In this document: positions 57,658 through 64,000 of the stretch, piece by piece | Numbering within the stretch: the first letter of the stretch is position 1 | Layout: each line of letters opens with the position of its first letter | Source of the DNA: Levilactobacillus angrenensis | Lineage (GTDB): Bacteria > Bacillota > Bacilli > Lactobacillales > Lactobacillaceae | NCBI RefSeq assembly: GCF_003946085.1 | Contig: NZ_RHOB01000007.1 | Location: 82,619-146,618, forward strand | Direction of reading: 5' to 3' | DNA length: 64,000 nt | Translations under genes and position numbers: made by a program | Notes under the pieces: model-generated | Told to the model about the DNA's origin: nothing | The model's database searches: none | The model's input: only the letters and a program-made list of their open reading frames with translations

Positions 57658-58677
57658 ATGTATCAAGCAAATGAACAGCGTTATCAAAAAATGGTTTATA
57701 ACCGGGTCGGTGACAGTGGCCTCAAGCTTTCTGCCATCGGGCTAGGCCTGTGGAATAATTTTGGCAGTGTTGATGCCTACGCCACCCAAAAGGCCATCGT
57801 CCACCAGGCATTTGATTTGGGGATTACTTATTTTGACTTGGCCAACAATTATGGGCCGGAACCAGGTAGCGCCGAAACCAATTTCGGTAAAATGTTGGCG
57901 ACGGATTTGAAACCGTATCGGGACGAATTGGTCATCGCCAGCAAGGCGGGTTACGTGATGTGGCCGGGGCCATATGGCAATTGGGGGTCACGCAAGAGCA
58001 TCATTGCCAGCGCCGACCAGAGTTTGCGGCGTACCGGACTGGACTACTTTGACATTTTCTACAGTCACCGGGCCGACCCGCAGACCAACCCTGAGGAAAC
58101 AGCACTAGCACTGGATCAGCTGGTACGGTCAGGCAAGACGCTGTACGTCGGCTTATCCAACTACAGTGGCGCCCAGATCAAGGTGATGGCGGGCATTTTC
58201 AAGGACTTACATACGCCATTTATCATCGACCAACCCCGCTACAATCTGTTGAACCGGCAAATTGAAACGGACGTCTTGCCAGAACTGGCAGCGGAACAGA
58301 AGGCGGCCGTCAGCTTCAGCTCGCTGTGTCAGGGATTGTTGACGGCTAAATACCTGCACGGCATTCCGACTGATTCGCGGGCGATGAAAGCCACGATTCC
58401 GTTCCTGCATCCCGCGCAAGTCGAGCAGACGCTGGGGACCATCAAACGACTCAACGACGTGGCAGCCAATCGGCATCAGAGCCTAGCGCAAATGGCCTTG
58501 GCGTGGAACTTACGTCAACCGGCCATTGCCAGTGTCTTGATTGGCGCTAGCCGGCCGGAACAAGTCGTCGCCAACGTGGCAGCGTTGCAGAATCTGAAGT
58601 TCAGTGCAGAAGAACTTCAAGCCATTGATGATATTTTGGCCGCTCAAGCGCCAATCGACTGGTCGGCCAAGGATTAA
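57658..58677 (+). CDS. Aldo/keto reductase (YghZ/Kvbeta-like)
   Basis: This 339-aa NADPH-dependent oxidoreductase has the AKR tetrad: Asp/Tyr in FDLANNYGPEPGSAETNFG, Lys in VIASKAGY and His in DIFYSHRADPQTNPEE. IGASRPEQVVANVAAL near the C-terminus binds the cofactor. The group includes YghZ, which reduces methylglyoxal and other aldehydes. A small palindrome AAAGCG-ATT-CGCTTT (57629-57643) lies just before the GAGGAGG site and could act as an operator or hairpin. Confidence 0.9.
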   Translation: MYQANEQRYQKMVYNRVGDSGLKLSAIGLGLWNNFGSVDAYATQKAIVHQAFDLGITYFDLANNYGPEPGSAETNFGKMLATDLKPYRDELVIASKAGYVMWPGPYGNWGSRKSIIASADQSLRRTGLDYFDIFYSHRADPQTNPEETALALDQLVRSGKTLYVGLSNYSGAQIKVMAGIFKDLHTPFIIDQPRYNLLNRQIETDVLPELAAEQKAAVSFSSLCQGLLTAKYLHGIPTDSRAMKATIPFLHPAQVEQTLGTIKRLNDVAANRHQSLAQMALAWNLRQPAIASVLIGASRPEQVVANVAALQNLKFSAEELQAIDDILAAQAPIDWSAKD

Positions 58678-58734
58678 CGTTTAAACGGAGACTGGCCTCT
58701 GTGTTGAAGGGACCACCAATTTTAAGCCATCAGA

Positions 58735-58781
58735 AAAACCCGTAACCCAACAGTATTGATTGCTGCTGAGTTACGGGTTTT
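58735..58781. terminator. Terminator after the aldo/keto reductase gene
   Basis: An AAAACCCGTAAC/GTTACGGGTTTT stem with further pairs inside can serve both strands, because A and T runs flank it. Confidence 0.8.
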
Positions 58782-58794
58782 ATGCATCTAACTA

Positions 58795-59019
58795 AAGAAA
58801 GTAACATTTGCGTGATAATTCCAGAAACGACAACGGTTTACCCACTAAAACTAGTGAAACCAGGGGCCTGCGTCAGCCAGGATTCCGCCCACCGCGTTCC
58901 AACCCATAGTTGGCGGACGGTAGGCGGCCAGTCCACACTACGAAGCCGTGAACGACTAATTTTACGCCATCAGTCGCGTGGTGACAACGTTTCTAGCTAA
59001 TCCTTATCTGCCCAATCTT
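58795..59019 (-). repeat. Internally deleted ~225-bp derivative of the repeat, both ends kept
   Basis: The reverse complement starts AAAGATTGGGCAGATAAGGATTAGC, runs through GTTGTCACCACGCGACTGATGGCG and CCGTCCGCCAACTATGGGTTGG to GGGCGGA. It then jumps directly to the 3' module TCCTGGCTGACGCAGG and on to TTTCACTAGTTTTAGTGGG. About 400 bases of the full copy are missing. Keeping both ends while losing the centre is the usual shape of a MITE derivative. Confidence 0.82.
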
Positions 59020-59032
59020 TGAGTATCTCAGG

Positions 59033-59569
59033 TTAAGCCGTGACCTTCACAAATGATTTCAGCGGCTGGGTGCCAAAGTGGTTGGCTTCGTACAACAGAA
59101 TATTGGCACAAGCCAGACTGTCATCCAACGCGTTGTGGTGATGGTGTAAGTCGATGTTGAGTTCATCACAGACCGTGTCCAATTTGTGGTTCGGAAATTC
59201 TGGGAAGAACTTGCGACTGGTCTTGACCGTGTCTAAGGTCAGGTAGCGAGCCGGTGGTAGATTGTAGTGTTCTAGACTACTACGCAGGACGCCGTTATCA
59301 AATGGGGCGTTGTGCGCGATTACCAGGCGGTCGCGTTGAAAGAACGGCGCCACGTGCTCCCAAACTTCGGGGAACGTGGGCGCATTGGCGACATCCCGTT
59401 CGTGGATGCCGTGGATCTGGACGTTACGCCAGAAAAAGTCCGTGTCCGGTTTGATCAATGAATAGAACTCATCGACGACTTGACTGTCGCGGACGATGGT
59501 CAGGGCCAACGAGCAGGCACTGTAGCGTTTGCCACTCGCGGTTTCAAAATCCATGGCAACAAAGTTCAC
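59033..59569 (-). CDS. DnaQ-like 3'-5' exonuclease (DNA polymerase III epsilon-like)
   Basis: This 178-aa protein has DEDDh motifs: ExoI MDFETASG, ExoII AHNAPFDNGVL and ExoIII HHHNALDDSLACA. It is a stand-alone exonuclease domain, not fused to a polymerase or helicase. Such proteins may proofread or trim DNA/RNA ends. It lies downstream of exoA on the same strand (28-base gap), so a repair role is reasonable. Confidence 0.88.
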   Translation of the reverse strand: MNFVAMDFETASGKRYSACSLALTIVRDSQVVDEFYSLIKPDTDFFWRNVQIHGIHERDVANAPTFPEVWEHVAPFFQRDRLVIAHNAPFDNGVLRSSLEHYNLPPARYLTLDTVKTSRKFFPEFPNHKLDTVCDELNIDLHHHHNALDDSLACANILLYEANHFGTQPLKSFVKVTA

Positions 59570-59597
59570 TGAAACATCTTCCTCTCTTGATGCGGGG

Positions 59598-60362
59598 TTA
59601 AACGGTCAGTCCGTCCACGTCGAGTTCAACGGGACAGTGGTCCGACCCCATGATTTGGTCTAAAATTTTTGCTTGCTGTAATTGCGGCTGTAGGCGGTCA
59701 CTGGTGATGAAGTAATCAATGCGCCAGCCGGCGTTGTTGTCGCGGGCGTGGAACCGGTAGCTCCACCAGGAATACCGGTCGGTGGCGTCCGGATTGAAGT
59801 AACGGAAAGTATCCGTGAAGCCCGAAGCTAAGAGGTGCGTCATTTTTTCCCGTTCGTCGTCGGTAAAGCCGGCGTTCTTGTGATTGGTCTTGGGATTACG
59901 CAGGTCGATCTCCGTGTGGGCCACGTTCAGGTCACCGCAGAAAATGATTGGCTTCTTGGCGTCTAGTTTTTGGATAAAGGCCAAAAAGGCTGCTTCCCAC
60001 CCCATCCGAAAGTCGAGTCGCTTCAAGCCACTGCCGGAATTCGGTGTATAACAGGTTAACACATAGAAGTCCGGATATTCCAGTGTAATGGCTCGGCCCT
60101 CATGATCGAAGTCGGGGGCATCAATGCCGTAGATGACGTTTAACGGCTTGTGCTTGGTAAACAGCGCTGTGCCAGAGTAGCCCTTGCGTTCGGCATAGTT
60201 CCAATACTGATAGTAGCCGGGCAGGTCTAAGTCGATTTGGCCTTCTTGTAGCTTGGTCTCTTGCACCCCGAAGAAGTCGGCGTCAAGGTCCTTAAAGGTC
60301 TCACCAAAGTTCTTTTTCACGATTGCCCGTAACCCATTCACGTTCCAAGAAATAAATTTCAA
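59598..60362 (-). CDS. exoA: Exodeoxyribonuclease III/AP endonuclease (ExoA)
   Basis: This ~254-aa enzyme cuts at abasic sites and acts after Ung in base-excision repair. Motifs: KFISWNVNGLRAIVKKNF, GVQETKLQEGQ, FCGDLNVAHTEIDL, WWSYR and the final GSDHCPVELDV. The start is TTG 60362: GTGGAGGTG sits about seven bases upstream. The longer frame from GTG 60377 would make that ribosome site part of the coding region. TATACT on the minus strand (near 60395) is a likely -10. Confidence 0.93.
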   Translation of the reverse strand: MKFISWNVNGLRAIVKKNFGETFKDLDADFFGVQETKLQEGQIDLDLPGYYQYWNYAERKGYSGTALFTKHKPLNVIYGIDAPDFDHEGRAITLEYPDFYVLTCYTPNSGSGLKRLDFRMGWEAAFLAFIQKLDAKKPIIFCGDLNVAHTEIDLRNPKTNHKNAGFTDDEREKMTHLLASGFTDTFRYFNPDATDRYSWWSYRFHARDNNAGWRIDYFITSDRLQPQLQQAKILDQIMGSDHCPVELDVDGLTV

Positions 60363-60431
60363 TTTTCGCACCTCCACTAACTGGTTTTAGTATACCAGAA
60401 ATGTTAGATTTTTCTTTGATTGATGCGTTCA

Positions 60432-60462
60432 TTGCCGGTTACTGGCGGATTCATGGTAAAAT
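60432..60462 (+). promoter_or_regulatory. Promoter of the small RNA upstream of murB
   Basis: TAAAAT (60457-60462) with TTGCCG (60432-60437) at a long 19-base spacer. Transcription would start near 60469. Confidence 0.5.
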
Positions 60463-60468
60463 AGGACT

Positions 60469-60647
60469 ATTGACCTAACGGCGGCCAAGCGCCCGGGAAC
60501 TCTGGGCCACTGAGGACAGTCTATCAACTCAGTCGCTGAACCTGATTGGGGTCACAAACAACGTTGCTGGGAGGGTGGTTAGACATCGCCCAGTAACGAA
60601 AAGCCCGCTAGCGGTGAAGCTGACCGTGGCGTGGTTAAATTTTTTTG
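60469..60647 (+). ncRNA. Probable small RNA, 6S RNA-like, with its own terminator
   Basis: There is no open frame. The 5' end (GACCTAACGGCGGCCA) is largely complementary to the 3' end (TGACCGTGGCGTGGTT). Further in, ACTGAGGACAGTCTATC (60509-) pairs with GGTTAGACATCGCCCAGT (60577-60594). Between these helices lie an open region and a small hairpin on the 3' side (CGCTAGCGG...CCGTGGCG alternative). This rod with a central bubble is the shape of 6S RNA, which binds RNA polymerase. The alternative 3' hairpin AGCC-CGCTAGCGG/CCGTGGCG-GGTT with TTTTTTT (60602-60647) would end transcription before murB. It could instead be a murB leader. Confidence 0.5.
60602..60647 (+). terminator. Terminator of the small RNA, just before murB
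   Basis: An AGCC-CGCTAGCGG / CCGTGGCG-T-GGTT stem (two small bulges, 9-nt loop) is followed by AAATTTTTTT. Confidence 0.75.
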
Positions 60648-60664
60648 TGGAACGAGAGGATAAC

Positions 60665-61582
60665 ATGATGATGGCAGATATCGCAACGGCTTTTCCAGCA
60701 ATCGAGATTTTACGGCATGAGCCGTTAGCACATTACACGCATACCAAAACGGGGGGACCAGCCGACTACCTGGCATTCCCGACCAATATTCAAGAAACCA
60801 AGTCCTTACTGGCTTATGCCAATGAATCTGATTTACCCGTAACGGTGGTGGGCAATGCCAGCAACCTAATCGTCCGGGATGGCGGCATCCGCGGGTTGGT
60901 CATGATTTTGACTAAGATGAACAAGATTACCACGGACGGCCAAACCGTTACGGCCGAGGCGGGGGCGTCATTGATCAAGACCACCCAAGTCGCTCAAAGC
61001 CAGTCCTTGACCGGCTTCGAATTTGCGGCTGGGATTCCCGGAAGTGTTGGGGGGGCGGTCTTCATGAACGCCGGCGCTTATGGCGGTGAAATCAGTGAGG
61101 TGGCCTTTTCGGCGGAAGTTTTGACGACTGACGGCGAGATTCGGACGCTGAACCAAGATGAATTTGATTTCGGCTACCGGCACAGCTCGATTCAAGACTA
61201 CAACGATATCGTGTTGACGGCGACCTTTGCCTTGAAGCCGGGGGATGGCCAGGCAATTCAAGCCAAGATGGACGACTTGAACGCACGCCGGGCCGCTAAG
61301 CAGCCACTGGAATTGCCATCTTGTGGGAGTGTATTTAAACGCCCAACTGGCCACTACACCGGCCAATTGATCCAAGAGGCAGGGTTGCAAGGCCTCAAGT
61401 GGGGTGGCGCGCAAGTGTCCACGAAACACGCTGGCTTCATCGTCAACATCGACCACGCCACAGCGACCGATTACCTAGAACTGATTCACCACATCCAAGC
61501 GGTGATTTGGGAAAAGGACCAAGTTAAGCTAGAAACAGAAGTGCGGATCATTGGGGAAGCGCCAGTGGCGCCACACCCATAA
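60665..61582 (+). CDS. murB: UDP-N-acetylenolpyruvoylglucosamine reductase
   Basis: This ~305-aa FAD/NADPH enzyme makes UDP-MurNAc for peptidoglycan. Motifs: [48 protein letters not shown] and catalytic Ser in [11 protein letters not shown]. Three ATGs in a row (60665, 60668, 60671) follow GAGAGGA. The best spacing is for the second or third, so the start may differ by 1-2 residues. The upstream extension to 60575 would run through the terminator and is rejected. Confidence 0.96.
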   Translation: MMMADIATAFPAIEILRHEPLAHYTHTKTGGPADYLAFPTNIQETKSLLAYANESDLPVTVVGNASNLIVRDGGIRGLVMILTKMNKITTDGQTVTAEAGASLIKTTQVAQSQSLTGFEFAAGIPGSVGGAVFMNAGAYGGEISEVAFSAEVLTTDGEIRTLNQDEFDFGYRHSSIQDYNDIVLTATFALKPGDGQAIQAKMDDLNARRAAKQPLELPSCGSVFKRPTGHYTGQLIQEAGLQGLKWGGAQVSTKHAGFIVNIDHATATDYLELIHHIQAVIWEKDQVKLETEVRIIGEAPVAPHP

Positions 61583-61609
61583 TCACAGAATTTAAAGGGG
61601 GAACCTTAT

Positions 61610-63742
61610 GTGCCTATAGTTGAAGCAGTGATCCTGTTGATCGTGTTAGTTTTATTCTCTAATATTATCAGTCACTACCTCACGTTTATTCCAGTCAGTT
61701 TGATTCAAATTGCCCTAGGGCTGATAGTTGCCTTGGTTTGGCAATTTGAAGTGCCACTCGAGACCGACTGGTTTTTGCTTTTGTTCATCGCCCCGTTACT
61801 GTATAACGATGGGCGGCGCTTTCCCAGGCGCGAGCTCTGGCGATTGCGCGGACCGATTTTTGCTAACGCCATCTGGCTGGTCTTCTTGACCACGATTTTG
61901 GGTGGCTTCTTGATTTATGAATTGATTCCCAAAATGCCGTTTACGGTGGCACTGGCGTTGGCAGCGATTTTGTCGCCAACCGACCCGGTGGCCGTGCAAT
62001 CGATTTCTAAACAGGCCAAGCTACCGGACAGCCTGTTACACTTAGTCAGTGGGGAAAGTCTCATCAACGATGCCAGTGGCCTGATCGCCTTTAAATACGC
62101 GATTGCGGCCACGGTGACGGGGGCTTTCTCCCTGGGAACCGCGGTCGGCGACTTCTTCTACATCAGTATCGTCGGCTTCTTGTCTGGCCTCATCTTTATG
62201 ACGGCCATCCAACTACTGATGGATATCTTACGACGCCAAGGGATTGACGACGTGATTTTCAACACGGTTTTGCAAATTGCCACGCCGTTCGTGGTCTATC
62301 TGGTCACCGAAGAGATTACGCACGCTTCGGGGGTAATTGCCGTGGTGACGGCCGGCGTGCTCTATCACGCGCGGGAAAACCGGATCGTGGAAGACTCACC
62401 AGAATTGAAATTAGTTACCGAAAAAGTTTGGGATATTATTATCTATTCGTTAAACGGTATCGTGTTCGTCATCCTGGGTATCGAGTTGCCCGTGGCCACG
62501 TCTAAGGTCATCAAGGGTGGGCAATTCAACACTTGGCAAGCCCTATTCTTTGCCTTTATGACCTGGGTCATCATCGTGGTGATTCGGACGGCCTGGACTT
62601 ACGGGTACGTCTTATTTGAACGACTCAACCATAAGCAACAAGCGGATAAGCCGGGACTGCGCATGTCGATTCTATCCGGTCTATCTGGTGTGCGGGGGGC
62701 CGTGACCATGGCCGGGGTCTTATCCGTGCCAATGACGATCGCGTCAGGAGCGGGTTTCCCGACCCGGTCGTTGATGTTGTTCGTGGCATCGGGCGTCATC
62801 ATTATCAGTCTGGTGGCGGCTACGGTGACGCTGCCACTGATTTCCACCTCCCGGCAACCCCTGCAGACGCGGGCGAGTGCCAGTGATGAGAGTGCCAACG
62901 AGATTGATTTGGACGCGGATGGCGAGGAGATTCCGAGTGACACCGTGCGCCAAATCAGTGAAGACGAGGCGCGCGCGTACATCATGCGGCTGGCGATTTC
63001 AAAGATCGAAGAGTTGCGACGACCCAATAATCAGCGGGCGGCCTACGATTTGATTTTGGATTATCAGTTCGTCATTCGCCGCTTGGAAATGAACTACCGA
63101 GCGGATACGGCGATGCAAAAGGTCTTAGAAGATGAGATCAAGTTACGTGAAGTCACGTTGGCAGGCGAACGCGCCTCATTGAAGGAGCTGCGGAAGGGCG
63201 AAAAGATCACGCAGACCAGCTACGTGGGGGCCATTCGGCGCATCGAAAACTTGGAAAGCCGGCTGACTCAAGTGGCAGGCCACACCATGCCGAGCGTATT
63301 GCGTTACTGGCGCGTCTTCTTCAAGCATATGTTTCGAAACGCGGCCTACTGGCTACATTCTGAAGACACGGACCGTTTGCACGCAGAGAATAATCTGATT
63401 GAGCGTGAAACGGCCAAGGCCGCCATCAAGTCGTTGTCGCAGTATCTGGCTAGTTCCGACGTGGATGAAACGCAATTCGATAACCAAGCCGTTTACCACT
63501 TGCTGGTTCAATACCGAAACCGGATTGAGCGAGCGAAGGCGGAAACGGCACCGGATCACGAGGAGCTCTACCAACACCAGATCAACAAGCTGCGGGTGCG
63601 GGCGCTGGGGGCTGAACGAACCGGGATTCAGTCGCTACTAGAAGCAGGGAACATCACCTGGAACATGGCATCACACTTGCGTCAGTACGTGAACTATTCG
63701 GAAAATGTGCTAGTGATGTCGCTGAACAGTGATGAAGCTTAG
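61610..63742 (+). CDS. CPA1-family Na+/H+ antiporter
   Basis: This 710-aa transporter has about 12 transmembrane helices (residues 3-420), including the ion-binding AAILSPTDPVAVQSISK and GESLINDASGLIAFK motifs of NhaP/NHE-type exchangers. The C-terminal ~280 residues are cytoplasmic, charged and helical (DEARAYIMRLAISKIEELRR...), likely regulatory. GTG 61610 is the start after AAAGGGGG; the ATG two bases upstream is out of frame and stops. A terminator follows. Confidence 0.92.
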   Translation: MPIVEAVILLIVLVLFSNIISHYLTFIPVSLIQIALGLIVALVWQFEVPLETDWFLLLFIAPLLYNDGRRFPRRELWRLRGPIFANAIWLVFLTTILGGFLIYELIPKMPFTVALALAAILSPTDPVAVQSISKQAKLPDSLLHLVSGESLINDASGLIAFKYAIAATVTGAFSLGTAVGDFFYISIVGFLSGLIFMTAIQLLMDILRRQGIDDVIFNTVLQIATPFVVYLVTEEITHASGVIAVVTAGVLYHARENRIVEDSPELKLVTEKVWDIIIYSLNGIVFVILGIELPVATSKVIKGGQFNTWQALFFAFMTWVIIVVIRTAWTYGYVLFERLNHKQQADKPGLRMSILSGLSGVRGAVTMAGVLSVPMTIASGAGFPTRSLMLFVASGVIIISLVAATVTLPLISTSRQPLQTRASASDESANEIDLDADGEEIPSDTVRQISEDEARAYIMRLAISKIEELRRPNNQRAAYDLILDYQFVIRRLEMNYRADTAMQKVLEDEIKLREVTLAGERASLKELRKGEKITQTSYVGAIRRIENLESRLTQVAGHTMPSVLRYWRVFFKHMFRNAAYWLHSEDTDRLHAENNLIERETAKAAIKSLSQYLASSDVDETQFDNQAVYHLLVQYRNRIERAKAETAPDHEELYQHQINKLRVRALGAERTGIQSLLEAGNITWNMASHLRQYVNYSENVLVMSLNSDEA

Positions 63743-63789
63743 GTTAGGCGTGACGGCCAATCTAATTGGTCAAATAAAAATTAACGTGA

Positions 63790-63821
63790 GGGTCTGGAAG
63801 AGTTCGTTCCAGGCCCTTTTT
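63790..63821 (+). terminator. Antiporter gene terminator
   Basis: A GGGTCTGGAA/TTCCAGGCCC stem (one wobble pair) is followed by TTTTT. Confidence 0.9.
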
Positions 63822-64000
63822 GCGCAGTTGCTAAGGCAATCAACAGATAAATTTGGTTCTAAAATATCTGTTGTTGGTAATCAACTTAATTGGTTACTGG
63901 CAGCGGATATTTTTGTATACTGTATAGAGTAAAAATGGGTACAAAAAAGGGATATAGTCGCAGATCTATGTCCATCCACTACCACATTTCAAGAGAAAGA
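63822..64000 (+). promoter_or_regulatory. Leader/promoter region at the right edge
   Basis: TATACT (63917-63922) with TTACTG 16 bases upstream is a plausible promoter. A hairpin GGATATAG/CTATGTCC (63950-63972) follows in the leader. The downstream gene is outside the window. Confidence 0.4.

Noticed and set aside
60575..60664. N-terminal extension of MurB
   Set aside because: It would translate through a terminator hairpin and has no ribosome site. The ATG cluster at 60665 has one.

Overview
The window is chromosomal core DNA from a member of the Lactobacillaceae. The evidence is the gene order (secA-prfB, hprK-lgt-gpsA-galU-trxB, uvrBA, rapZ-yvcK-whiA, cggR-gapA-pgk-tpiA-eno, secG-est-rnr-smpB), an LPQTN cell-wall sorting signal, MucBP and DUF5776-type surface domains, a CtsR box before clpP, and many TTG/GTG starts with strong AGGAGG-type ribosome sites. 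Roughly balanced GC and heavy use of CGG for arginine suggest one of the GC-richer lactobacilli, for example Levilactobacillus relatives. The genus is inference. No prophage, transposase or CRISPR array was seen.

Layout, left to right. 1-287 is the C-terminus of hibernation factor HPF. Then come secA, prfB (with its programmed frameshift) and a MinJ-like PDZ membrane protein. A PhoP/PhoR-type two-component pair leads into the phosphate uptake operon pstS-C-A-B-B-phoU, which has a clear four-repeat Pho box. Next are a PspC and a holin-like membrane protein, hprK, lgt, gpsA, galU, trxB, an HD hydrolase, an acetyltransferase, uvrB (with an SOS box) and uvrA. From 26.7 to 30.4 kb lie accessory genes: a DUF308 membrane protein, a lipoprotein and a CoA-disulfide reductase/rhodanese fusion. 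Then come rapZ-yvcK-whiA, clpP on the minus strand, a LytTR/LiaF-like pair, and two identical tRNA-Arg(CCG) genes flanking an ECF S-component. The glycolytic cluster follows, then an LPQTN surface protein, a ClC channel, secG, an esterase, rnr, smpB, an orphan amino-acid ABC ATPase and a BspA/MucBP/DUF5776 surface protein. The right end carries a LURP-one protein, ung, pta, tsaE, an acetyltransferase, an aldo-keto reductase, a DnaQ-like exonuclease, exoA, a probable 6S-type small RNA, murB and a Na+/H+ antiporter.

The most unusual content is in the long intergenic gaps. A dispersed, hairpin-rich repeat family is present as two nearly full-length copies of about 0.6 kb (after prfB and after whiA) and at least seven partial, inverted or internally deleted copies. 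The ends, the short derivative that keeps both ends, and the lack of a conserved reading frame suggest a MITE-like non-autonomous element with strong internal RNA/DNA structure. I do not recognise it as a named family. Other points of interest are a ~180-nt rod-like RNA with its own terminator before murB, an SOS-box promoter that runs straight into a terminator before uvrB, and a hairpin that overlaps an internal gapA promoter.

Functionally the window combines secretion, translation termination and rescue, phosphate sensing and uptake, carbon-catabolite signalling (HprK, cre-like sites), central glycolysis, nucleotide-excision and base-excision repair, and envelope adaptation.
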